The notes beneath the pieces were generated by a model, which did no database searches, had not been told where the DNA came from, and saw nothing but the letters and a program-made list of their open reading frames with translations. DNA of 64,000 nucleotides from Streptomyces flavofungini (lineage in GTDB: Bacteria; Actinomycetota; Actinomycetes; Streptomycetales; Streptomycetaceae). The position numbers were made by a program, and so were the translations under genes. The stretch is taken from assembly GCF_030388665.1 (NCBI RefSeq), contig NZ_CP128846.1, forward strand, positions 3,698,001 to 3,762,000. The letters are read 5' to 3'. Shown in pieces: positions 35,323 to 44,391 of the stretch (positions within the stretch are counted from its first letter, which is position 1; each line of letters starts with the position of its first letter).

Positions 35323-36576
35323 ATGCCAGCTGACCTCGCCGTCATCGGTCTCGGCCACCTCGGCCTGCCCCTCGCCCAGGCCGCCGTCGCCGGCGGCATC
35401 GCCACCATCGGCTACGACCCCGGCCGCGCACCCGACCTGGCCGGTGGCCGCCTTCCGGGTGACGGCACCGAAGGGACCCTCACCGCCGCCGACGTCCGCC
35501 GGATGCTCTCGGGGGGCTTCCGGCCGACCACCGACCCCGCCGAGCTCGGCCGCGTCCGCACGGCCGTCATCTGCGCCCCCACGCCCCCCGCCGCGGACGG
35601 CTCGCTCGACCTCGGCCAGGTGGCCGACGCCGCCCGTGCCCTCGCCGCCCGGCTGCGCCCGCACACCACGGTCATCCTGGAGTCACCCGCGTACCCCGGT
35701 ACCACCGAGGAATTCCTGCGCCCCCTGCTCGAACAGGGCTCGGGCCTGCGCGCCGGCCGGGACTTCCACCTCGCCCACTCCCCCGCCCGCCTCGACCCCG
35801 GCAACCGCACCCACGGCTACGCGGGCACCCCCAAGGTCATCGGCGGCCTCACCCCCGCCTGCACCGAGTCCGCCGCCGCCTTCTACGGCCGCCTGACCGA
35901 CAAGGTCGTCCGCGCGCGCGGACCCCGGGAGGCCGAAACCGTGCATCTCCTGGAGACGAACTACCGCCACGTGAACATGGCGCTGGTCAACGAGATGGCG
36001 GTGCTCTGCCACGACCTCGGCATCGACCTGTGGGACGTCATCCGCTGCGCCGAGACCAAGCCCTTCGGCTTCCAGGCCTTCCGCCCCGGTCCCGGCGTCG
36101 GCGGCCACGGCGTCCCCCTGGACGTCCCCGGGCCCGCGCGCGGCCTGCGCCCGCTGCGCCTGGTCGAGCTGGCCCAGCAGGTCAACGACCGGATGCCGGG
36201 CTATGTGATCCAGCGCGCCGCGACCCTGCTCAACGAGCACGGCAAGTCCGCGCGCGGCGCCCGCGTGCTGCTCCTCGGCGTCACCTACAAGCCGGACGTC
36301 GCCGATCAGCAGGGCGCCCCCGCCCAGGAGATCGCGGTCCGCCTCATGGAGCTCGGCGCCGCCGTCAGCTACCACGACCCCTATGTGGGCCACTGGAACG
36401 TTCTCGGCCATCCCGTGCCCCGCGCGGACTCCCTCTACGAAGCGGCCGCCGACGCCGACCTGACGATCCTGCTCCAGCACCACCGCACCTACGACCTCCA
36501 GGGCCTCGCCGTGAAGGCCCAGCTCCTGCTCGACACCAGGGGCGCGACCCCGGCGGGTGCCGCCCACCGCCTCTGA
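35323..36576 (+). CDS. UDP-glucose/ManNAc-type nucleotide-sugar dehydrogenase homologue lacking the catalytic Cys, 417 aa
   Basis: N-terminal NAD-binding GLGHLGLPLAQA, the SPAYPGTTEEF segment, ETNYRHVNMALVNEMA central helix and C-terminal VTYKPDVADQQGAPAQEI all match the UDP-glucose/UDP-ManNAc dehydrogenase family, which oxidises a sugar C6 alcohol to an acid in two steps. The motif normally reading GGHCIPVDP is GGHGVPLDV here, so the nucleophilic Cys (about residue 263) is Gly. The second, thioester-dependent oxidation should therefore fail. It may be a one-step enzyme, a binding protein or decaying. No glycosyltransferase genes are adjacent. Confidence 0.88.
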   Translation: MPADLAVIGLGHLGLPLAQAAVAGGIATIGYDPGRAPDLAGGRLPGDGTEGTLTAADVRRMLSGGFRPTTDPAELGRVRTAVICAPTPPAADGSLDLGQVADAARALAARLRPHTTVILESPAYPGTTEEFLRPLLEQGSGLRAGRDFHLAHSPARLDPGNRTHGYAGTPKVIGGLTPACTESAAAFYGRLTDKVVRARGPREAETVHLLETNYRHVNMALVNEMAVLCHDLGIDLWDVIRCAETKPFGFQAFRPGPGVGGHGVPLDVPGPARGLRPLRLVELAQQVNDRMPGYVIQRAATLLNEHGKSARGARVLLLGVTYKPDVADQQGAPAQEIAVRLMELGAAVSYHDPYVGHWNVLGHPVPRADSLYEAAADADLTILLQHHRTYDLQGLAVKAQLLLDTRGATPAGAAHRL

Positions 36577-36676
36577 TCCCACACACAACCCCCTGGGGCC
36601 CTTCGCGCGCTGCTGCTACCGTGCGGATCCAGTCACTTACCGCACACCAGTGCGCTCACTTCCCAGGGGGACCCAG

Positions 36677-37270
36677 ATGACGCAGCCCACGCCTCCAGGC
36701 CAGGGCGGGCAGCCCTACGGCCAGCCGCAGCAGCCCTACGGCGGCCAGCCCGGGTACGGCTATCCGCAGCAGCCGCAACAGCCCTACGGCCAGCAGCCGC
36801 AGCAGCCGTACGCCCCCTTCCCGCAGCAGCCGCAGCCCGGTGGCTTCCCGCCGCCGCCCCCGGCCGCGCGGGGCAACGTCGGCCTCGGCGTGGCGGTCGC
36901 CCTCGTCGCCGCCCTGGTCGCCGCGGGCGTCTACGGCGGCATCATCGGCGCCACCGAGCACGAGATCGGCTGGGCAGCGGTCGGCGTCGGCTTCGTCGTG
37001 GGTCTGGTCGCGGGCAAGGTGGGCGGCCCGAACCCGGCGGTCGGCGCGCTCGCCGCGGTCTTCTCGCTCGGCGCGGTGTACCTGGGCCAGCTCGTCGGCG
37101 CCTCCATCGTCATCGCCGACAAGCTGAACCTCGGCTTCTCCGAGGTGTTCTTCGACCACTTCGACTTCGTGCAGGAGGCGTGGAAGCACGACGCCGACGC
37201 GATGACGTACGTGTTCTTCGTGATAGCCGCCGTCGCGGCCTTCGGCAGCGCCAAGCGCGCCGCGCAGTAG
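36677..37270 (+). CDS. Small membrane protein with Gln/Pro/Tyr-rich N-terminus, 197 aa
   Basis: ATG at 36677 with AGGGGG upstream. Residues 1-60 are a low-complexity Gln/Pro/Tyr/Gly region with repeated PQQPYG units, followed by three or four hydrophobic helices (VGLGVAVALVAALVAAGVYG, AVGVGFVVGLVAGKV, AVGALAAVFSLGAVYLGQLV, and a C-terminal one). This layout is common among uncharacterised actinobacterial membrane proteins. It is separated from guaB3 by a very strong terminator. Confidence 0.82.
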   Translation: MTQPTPPGQGGQPYGQPQQPYGGQPGYGYPQQPQQPYGQQPQQPYAPFPQQPQPGGFPPPPPAARGNVGLGVAVALVAALVAAGVYGGIIGATEHEIGWAAVGVGFVVGLVAGKVGGPNPAVGALAAVFSLGAVYLGQLVGASIVIADKLNLGFSEVFFDHFDFVQEAWKHDADAMTYVFFVIAAVAAFGSAKRAAQ

Positions 37271-37319
37271 GACGCCGGGGACGAGCTCCGGAGCACGACC
37301 GGGACGCCCCGAGAACGAC

Positions 37320-37358
37320 GAGGAGCCCGGGCCGCCGTGTCGGCGGCCCGGGCTCCTC
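37320..37358. terminator. Strong bidirectional terminator
   Basis: A 17-bp perfect stem (GAGGAGCCCGGGCCGCC and its complement) with a 5-base loop between the convergent membrane gene and guaB3. Confidence 0.9.
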
Positions 37359-37382
37359 GCTGTTCGAGCTCCGTGCGACGGG

Positions 37383-38507
37383 TCAGCGGTGGTGCTGCGA
37401 GTCCGCGACCGTGACCTCGACGCGCTGGAACTCCTTGAGCTCGCTGTAGCCCGTGGTCGCCATGGCGCGGCGCAGCGCTCCGAAGAAGTTCATCGAACCG
37501 TCCGGGATGTGCGACGGGCCGGCGAGGATCTCCTCAGTGGTACCGACGGTGCCGAGGTCGACCTTCTTGCCGCGCGGCACGTCCTCGTGGACGGCCTCCA
37601 TGCCCCAGTGGTGGCCCTTGCCGGGCGCGTCCGTGGCGCGCGCCAGCGGGGAGCCCATCATGACGGCGTCCGCGCCGCAGGCCACGGCCTTGGGCAGGTC
37701 ACCGGACCAGCCGACGCCGCCGTCGGCGATGACGTGGACGTACCGGCCGCCGGACTCGTCCATGTAGTCACGGCGGGCCGCCGCGACGTCGGCCACGGCG
37801 GTGGCCATCGGCACCTGGATGCCGAGGACGTTGCGCGTGGTGTGCGCGGCGCCGCCGCCGAAGCCGACAAGGACACCGGCCGCGCCGGTGCGCATCAGGT
37901 GCAGGGCGGCGGTGTACGTGGCGCAGCCGCCGACGATCACCGGGACGTCGAGTTCGTAGATGAACTGCTTCAGGTTCAGCGGCTCGGCGGCACCGGAGAC
38001 GTGCTCGGCCGACACCGTGGTGCCGCGGATCACGAAGATGTCCACGCCCGCGTCCACGACGGCCTTGGAGAACTGCGCGGTGCGCTGCGGCGACAGGGCG
38101 GCGGCGGTGACGACTCCGGAGTCGCGCACCTCCTTGATGCGCTGCCCGATCAGCTCCTCCTTGATGGGAGCGGCGTAGATCTCCTGGAGGCGGCGGGTGG
38201 CCGCCTCGGCGGGCAGCTCCGCGATCTCGTCGAGCAGCGGCTGCGGGTCCTCGTACCGCGTCCACAGGCCTTCGAGGTTCAGCACGCCGAGGCCGCCGAG
38301 CTCACCGATGCGGATGGCGGTCGCCGGCGAGACGACGGAGTCCATGGGGGCCGCGAGGAAGGGCAGCTCGAAGCGGTAGGCGTCGATCTGCCAGGCGATC
38401 GAGACCTCCTTGGGGTCCCGGGTGCGCCGACTCGGCACGACGGCGATGTCGTCGAAGGCGTACGCCCGGCGGCCGCGCTTGCCGCGCCCGATCTCGATCT
38501 CAGTCAC
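37383..38507 (-). CDS. guaB3: GuaB3-type IMP dehydrogenase-related protein, 374 aa
   Basis: An IMPDH-like TIM barrel without CBS domains, matching the actinobacterial family found next to guaB (mycobacterial guaB3). DDIAVVPSRRTRDPKEV at the N-terminus and APMDSVVSPATA match IMPDH. The active-site loop that reads GPGSICTTR in true IMPDH is GFGGGAAHTTR, so the catalytic Cys is missing. The enzymatic activity is therefore doubtful; the conserved position suggests a role in guanine nucleotide control. It lies downstream of guaB with a hairpin between, so it may have its own promoter. Confidence 0.93.
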   Translation of the reverse strand: MTEIEIGRGKRGRRAYAFDDIAVVPSRRTRDPKEVSIAWQIDAYRFELPFLAAPMDSVVSPATAIRIGELGGLGVLNLEGLWTRYEDPQPLLDEIAELPAEAATRRLQEIYAAPIKEELIGQRIKEVRDSGVVTAAALSPQRTAQFSKAVVDAGVDIFVIRGTTVSAEHVSGAAEPLNLKQFIYELDVPVIVGGCATYTAALHLMRTGAAGVLVGFGGGAAHTTRNVLGIQVPMATAVADVAAARRDYMDESGGRYVHVIADGGVGWSGDLPKAVACGADAVMMGSPLARATDAPGKGHHWGMEAVHEDVPRGKKVDLGTVGTTEEILAGPSHIPDGSMNFFGALRRAMATTGYSELKEFQRVEVTVADSQHHR

Positions 38508-38565
38508 GTGTGTGGCCCTTCAGCTTTCCTATGGCGCTCCGTATGCCGTTCCAGTATCCCCGACA

Positions 38566-38610
38566 CGCGCGTGGGGGCGGCCCGGGGAATCCGGACCGCC
38601 CCCACGCGCG
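38566..38610. terminator. Hairpin between guaB and guaB3
   Basis: A 15-bp perfect stem (CGCGCGTGGGGGCGG with its complement), loop of 15 bases, no T-run. It probably terminates or attenuates guaB transcription. Confidence 0.6.
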
Positions 38611-38654
38611 CGTGGCCACCGGTCGCGTCGGCTCGTGCCGCGCCGGTGTGTCGG

Positions 38655-40265
<1,611 letters not shown>

Positions 40266-40423
40266 CTACAGCCGCACGGTGGTGGTGTGGCCTCTCGGGC
40301 CGGGGGCGGCTCGGCGCCGCCGGGGTGCGCCGTGCGGGCCGAGCGCCGCTGCGCCGGAAAGAGGGACCCGGCTCGACCGGGAGGGCGAGGCCCCGCCCTA
40401 CGGCGTGGCGAAAGTCTCCGGAC

Positions 40424-40999
40424 CTACTGCTCGGCCAGCGCCCGCAGGCGGCTCAGGGCGCGGTGCTGGGCCACCCGGACCGCCCCCGGCGACATCCCCA
40501 GCATCTGCCCGGTCTCCTCGGCCGTGAGGCCGACGGCGACCCGCAGGAGCAACAGCTCGCGCTGGTTGTCCGGCAGGTTGGCGAGCAGCTTCTTGGCCCA
40601 CTCGGCGTCGCTGCTGAGCAGCGCCCGCTCCTCGGGGCCGAGGGAGTCGTCGGGCCGCTCGGGCATCTCGTCCGAGGGCACGGCGGTGGAACCGGGATGG
40701 CGCATGGCGGCGCGCTGCAGGTCGGCGACCTTGTGCGCGGCGATGGCGAAGACGAAGGCCTCGAAGGGCCGTCCGGTGTCCCGGTAGCGCGGCAGCGCGA
40801 GCAGCACCGCGACACAGACCTCCTGCGCGAGGTCCTCGACGAAGTGCCGCGCGTCGCCGGGCAGTCGGGAGAGTCGGGTGCGGCAGTACCGCAGCGCGAG
40901 CGGGTGGACGTGGGCCAGCAGATCGTGCGTGGCCTGCTCGTCCCCCTCGACGGCGCGTAGGACGAGGGCACCGATCACCGTCGTCTTGTCATCGCGCAT
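40424..40999 (-). CDS. shbA: Sigma-70 family (ECF) sigma factor, SigD/ShbA-like, 191 aa
   Basis: Region 2 ([48 protein letters not shown]) and region 4 ([39 protein letters not shown]) are complete, with no anti-sigma gene adjacent. Its place between bldM and guaB matches mycobacterial sigD and, to my recollection, Streptomyces ShbA, which drives transcription of the principal sigma gene hrdB; the symbol rests on that context. ATG at 40999 is preferred because the region upstream lacks sigma-like sequence; an ATG at 41056 is possible. Confidence 0.88.
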   Translation of the reverse strand: MRDDKTTVIGALVLRAVEGDEQATHDLLAHVHPLALRYCRTRLSRLPGDARHFVEDLAQEVCVAVLLALPRYRDTGRPFEAFVFAIAAHKVADLQRAAMRHPGSTAVPSDEMPERPDDSLGPEERALLSSDAEWAKKLLANLPDNQRELLLLRVAVGLTAEETGQMLGMSPGAVRVAQHRALSRLRALAEQ

Positions 41000-41214
41000 C
41001 GGTCCATGGTGCCTTGGCGCCGACTGATCCGTGGCACCGCGTCCATAGTTGTGCATCGAAGCGTTATGAGCGAGTGCGCCGGAACTCATCTCCCGCACCC
41101 TCCCCTCCCGCTCGGCCGACTCGTCCCCAAGGAACTCCACACCTCAAGGATGCGGCATCGGCGGCGAAGCGCCACAAGCCGCTCTCGAAGCGGGTGCTCG
41201 CGGGCCTCCATGGC

Positions 41215-41238
41215 CCCGCCCGCCGCACGGCGGGCGGG
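41215..41238. terminator. Hairpin downstream of bldM
   Basis: CCCGCCCGCCG pairs perfectly with CGGCGGGCGGG across a tiny loop, 28 bp after the bldM stop codon. Confidence 0.6.
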
Positions 41239-41265
41239 AACAACCATGCCCCCGCCCCAGCACAC

Positions 41266-41877
41266 TCAGCGAACCAGGCCCCAGCGGAAACCGAGCGCCA
41301 CCGCGTGCGCGCGGTCCGAGGCGCCGAGCTTCTTGAAGAGCCGCCTGGCGTGCGTCTTCACCGTGTCCTCGGAGAGGAAGAGCTCGCGGCCGATCTCGGC
41401 GTTCGACCGGCCGTGGCTCATCCCTTCGAGAACCTGGATCTCACGCGCGGTGAGCGTGGGCGCCGCGCCCATCTCGGCCGAGCGAAGACGGCGCGGGGCC
41501 AGTCGCCAGGTCGGGTCGGCGAGCGCCTGTGTGACGGTCGCGCGCAGTTCGGCGCGCGAGGCGTCCTTGTGCAGATAGCCGCGGGCCCCGGCGGCGACCG
41601 CGAGCGCGACCCCGTCCAGGTCCTCGGCGACCGTGAGCATGATGATGCGCGCTCCCGGGTCGGCCGAGAGCAGCCGCCGCACGGTCTCCACGCCGCCCAG
41701 TCCGGGCATGCGTACGTCCATCAGAATCAGGTCCGAGCGGTCGGCGCCCCAGCGGCGGAGGACTTCCTCGCCGTTGGCCGCTGTCGTCACGCGCTCGACG
41801 CCGGGCACGGTCGCGACCGCGCGGCGCAGCGCCTCTCGGGCGAGCGGGGAGTCGTCGCAGACGAGGACGGATGTCAT
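41266..41877 (-). CDS. bldM: Developmental response regulator BldM, 203 aa
   Basis: Receiver domain starting MTSVLVCDDSPLAREAL with Asp54 in LMDVRMPG, then a LuxR-type helix-turn-helix (LTAREIQVLEGMSHGRSNAEI, SEDTVKTHARRL). Length and sequence match BldM of Streptomyces, an atypical regulator needed for aerial hyphae and, as a heterodimer with WhiI, for sporulation. Divergent from whiD, as expected for this locus. The ATG at 41877 is the known start. A sigma-BldN-type promoter is visible about 125 bp upstream. Confidence 0.97.
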   Translation of the reverse strand: MTSVLVCDDSPLAREALRRAVATVPGVERVTTAANGEEVLRRWGADRSDLILMDVRMPGLGGVETVRRLLSADPGARIIMLTVAEDLDGVALAVAAGARGYLHKDASRAELRATVTQALADPTWRLAPRRLRSAEMGAAPTLTAREIQVLEGMSHGRSNAEIGRELFLSEDTVKTHARRLFKKLGASDRAHAVALGFRWGLVR

Positions 41878-42000
41878 GGCCGTCCTCCGCAGCTGATGCG
41901 CGTCACCTTGAGCCTCCAGGCTGGTACAAGTCGTCACCTGTGCGGTTGACGCACTCGGACATCTGCCCGAGCACTTGTTCTTTCAACCGCCTCCGCACTC

Positions 42001-42028
42001 TCAACGACGGTCACTCGAAAGAGTTACG
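42001..42028 (-). promoter_or_regulatory. Sigma-BldN-type promoter of bldM
   Basis: Read on the minus strand: CGTAAC at 42028-42023, a 16-bp spacer, then CGTTGA at 42006-42001. This matches the -35/-10 pattern I recall for sigma-BldN and places transcription start about 115 bp upstream of bldM. Confidence 0.8.
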
Positions 42029-42276
42029 GGTCAGTCAGCCGTCTTCGGCACTCTACGTGAGGGCGCGGACACGGCACAGGCGGCGCGGGCGGATGCGACC
42101 CCCCAACAGGCCCCGACGAGCACCAACAAGAGCTATGCCCCATTTAGCGGCTTTTCTTCCCTTTTCCTGGTGTCTGTGGCTAGATTCGCAATGAGTCATA
42201 TTTTCATCTCCTTAGACAGTAGATGTACGGTCATGGGCACCGTATCCGCGCCAGAACGGCTACCAGGAGACACGCA

Positions 42277-42594
42277 ATGGCAGATTTCTCCCGCCTTCCC
42301 GGACCGAACGCAGATCTGTGGGACTGGCAGCTCCTCGCGGCCTGCCGCGGGGTGGACAGCTCGCTCTTCTTCCACCCGGAGGGCGAGCGCGGCGCGGCAC
42401 GGAGCGCACGTGAGAACTCGGCCAAGGAGGTCTGCATGCGCTGCCCGGTGCGCGCGGAGTGCGCGGCGCACGCGCTCGCGGTCCGCGAGCCGTACGGCGT
42501 GTGGGGCGGGCTGACCGAGGACGAGCGCGAGGAGCTGATGGGCCGGGCCCGCAACCGCCTGGTCACGGCGGGGGGTAGCGGCGCGACGTCCTGA
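42277..42594 (+). CDS. whiD: WhiB-family regulator WhiD, 105 aa
   Basis: Iron-sulfur cluster protein needed for late sporulation and septum placement in Streptomyces. The four cluster-binding cysteines are C23, C53, C56 and C62 (ACRG, CMRCPVRAEC), followed by the GVWGGL turn and a basic C-terminus. The start MADFSRLPGPNADLW is identical to what I recall for WhiD. ATG at 42277 with CAGGAGA upstream. It diverges from bldM. The upstream 42121-42240 segment is noticeably AT-richer than its surroundings, fitting a promoter region. Confidence 0.97.
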   Translation: MADFSRLPGPNADLWDWQLLAACRGVDSSLFFHPEGERGAARSARENSAKEVCMRCPVRAECAAHALAVREPYGVWGGLTEDEREELMGRARNRLVTAGGSGATS

Positions 42595-42617
42595 AGGAAC
42601 GTTTCTTCACGCGCGCC

Positions 42618-43514
42618 TCAGCGCGCGGCGGCCCGCGCCAGGTGGTCGAGGGTGGCGGCGACGGCCGGCACCTGCGCCAGGTCGGGCAGCGTGAGCGCCA
42701 CGATCTCCCGGCGCACGGCGGGCTCCACCGTCACCGTGCGGGCCCCCTTCGGGCGTACCGACTCGATCGCGAGCTCGGGCAGCACCGCGACCCCGAGGCC
42801 TGCCCCGACCAGGCCGATCACCGCCGGGTAGTCGTCCGTGGCGAAGTCGATGCGGGGGGCGAAGCCCGCGCTCTCGCAGACCTCCACCAACTGGCGGCGG
42901 CAGCGCGGGCAGCCCGCGATCCACGACTCGTCGGCAAGCTCACCGATGGTCACGCTCTCGGTCTTCGCCAAGCGGTGCTCGTCCGGTACGAGGCCGACGA
43001 GCCGGTCGTCGAGCAGCGGCCGTACGACGAGGTCGTCCCACTCGTCCGCGGCGGCGGCCCCCGCGTACCTGAAGGCGAGCGCCACGTCGCAGTCGCCCTC
43101 GCGCAGCATCTCCACCGAGCGCGGGGGCTCGGCCTCCTCCAGGGAGACGCGGGTGCCGGGGTGCGCGGCGCGCAGCGCGGCGAGCGCGCCCGGCACGAGG
43201 GTGGAGGAACCGCTCGGGAAGGAGACGAGACGGACGCGGCCCGCGCGCAGTCCGGCGATGGCGGCGACCTCCTCCTCGGCCGCGGTCAGCCCGGCGAGGA
43301 TGCCCGCGGCATGCCTGACCAGGGCCTCTCCTGCCTGCGTGAGGCGCATCTCGCGGCCGGTGCGGATCAGCAGCGGCGTGCCCGCCGACGCCTCGAGCGC
43401 CTTCATCTGCTGGCTGACGGCGGGCTGGGTGCAGCCGAGCTCGCGGGCCGCCGCCGAGAAGGAGCCGGTGGCGGCCACGGCACGCAGGACACGGAGATGA
43501 CGGGCCTCGATCAT
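42618..43514 (-). CDS. LysR-family transcriptional regulator, 298 aa
   Basis: N-terminal helix-turn-helix (HLRVLRAVAATGSFSAAAREL, CTQPAVSQQMKALEA) and a two-lobed effector-binding domain (RVRLVSFPSGSSTLVPGALAAL, ... GAGLGVAVLPELAI). It starts 80 bp from the divergent MOSC-domain gene, so it probably controls that gene and itself through the inverted repeat between them. The ligand is unknown. Convergent with whiD. Confidence 0.93.
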   Translation of the reverse strand: MIEARHLRVLRAVAATGSFSAAARELGCTQPAVSQQMKALEASAGTPLLIRTGREMRLTQAGEALVRHAAGILAGLTAAEEEVAAIAGLRAGRVRLVSFPSGSSTLVPGALAALRAAHPGTRVSLEEAEPPRSVEMLREGDCDVALAFRYAGAAAADEWDDLVVRPLLDDRLVGLVPDEHRLAKTESVTIGELADESWIAGCPRCRRQLVEVCESAGFAPRIDFATDDYPAVIGLVGAGLGVAVLPELAIESVRPKGARTVTVEPAVRREIVALTLPDLAQVPAVAATLDHLARAAAR

Positions 43515-43526
43515 GATCCGAGCATA

Positions 43527-43548
43527 AGCGACTCTTGGAGCAGTCGCT
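43527..43548. promoter_or_regulatory. Probable LysR-type operator
   Basis: AGCGACT and AGTCGCT flank an 8-bp spacer in the 80-bp gap between the divergent LysR and MOSC genes, 13 bp upstream of the LysR start. Confidence 0.55.
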
Positions 43549-43594
43549 CAATATCGCGTGGCCGCTTTGAGGAGCGCTCGCTTAGCCTGGCCGT

Positions 43595-44272
43595 ATGAAG
43601 CTTCTCTCCGTGAACGTGGGCCGGCCCAAGACCGTCGACTACACCGACTCCCCCGGCGGCCGCACCGGGATCGACAAGCAGCCCGTCGACGGGGCCGTCC
43701 GGGTGACCGCGCCCGGCCCCAAGGGCACCGGCGGCAGTGGCCTCACCGGAGACACCATCTGCGACCTGCGCCATCACGGCGGCAACGACCAGGCGGTGTA
43801 CGCCTTCGCCCGCGAGGACCTCGACGCGTGGGAGCGGCAGCTCGGCCGTGCGCTGCCCAACGGCGGCTTCGGTGAGAACCTCACCACGTCCGGCGTGGAC
43901 GTGAACGGCGCGCTGATCGGCGAGCGTTGGCGGGTCGGCCCCGACCTGCTCCTGGAGGTGACCTCCTCGCGCATTCCGTGCCGCACCTTCCAGGGGCACG
44001 TGGGCGAGGCGGGCTGGGTGCGGCGGTTCACGCAGACCCTGCTGCCGGGCGCCTATCTGCGGGTCATCGAGCCGGGCGACATCCAGGCGGGCGACGCGGT
44101 CGAGATCGTGCACCGCCCGGACCACGAGGTCACCGTCGCCCTGCAGTTCCGGGCCGTGACCACCGAGCGCGCGCTGCTGCCCTCGCTGCTCGCGGCCGGC
44201 GACGCGCTGCACCCCGAGACGGTGCGCAAGGCGCGCAAGTACATGGAGAAGCAGAGCGCGCGGGAAGCCTGA
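43595..44272 (+). CDS. MOSC-domain protein (YiiM-like), 225 aa
   Basis: MOSC fold with CDLRHHGGNDQAVYAFAREDL, the conserved GENLTT motif and the putative sulfur-carrying Cys in RIPCRTFQGH, followed by a YiiM-type 3-alpha tail. MOSC proteins act on molybdenum cofactor-dependent sulfur or N-hydroxylated substrates; YiiM reduces or transfers for N-hydroxylated purines. The exact reaction is inferred. Regulated probably by the divergent LysR gene. Start ATG at 43595. Confidence 0.9.
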   Translation: MKLLSVNVGRPKTVDYTDSPGGRTGIDKQPVDGAVRVTAPGPKGTGGSGLTGDTICDLRHHGGNDQAVYAFAREDLDAWERQLGRALPNGGFGENLTTSGVDVNGALIGERWRVGPDLLLEVTSSRIPCRTFQGHVGEAGWVRRFTQTLLPGAYLRVIEPGDIQAGDAVEIVHRPDHEVTVALQFRAVTTERALLPSLLAAGDALHPETVRKARKYMEKQSAREA

Positions 44273-44391
44273 GCGGCATGGGGGACATCCCTGACAGGGG
44301 AAGTCCCTAGGGACGTACGGGAAGTTGAATCGGGGTCGGGTGGGGGCCGTCCCCGATATTCCGGGGCGGGCCGAGCCGCGATTCTCGAATC

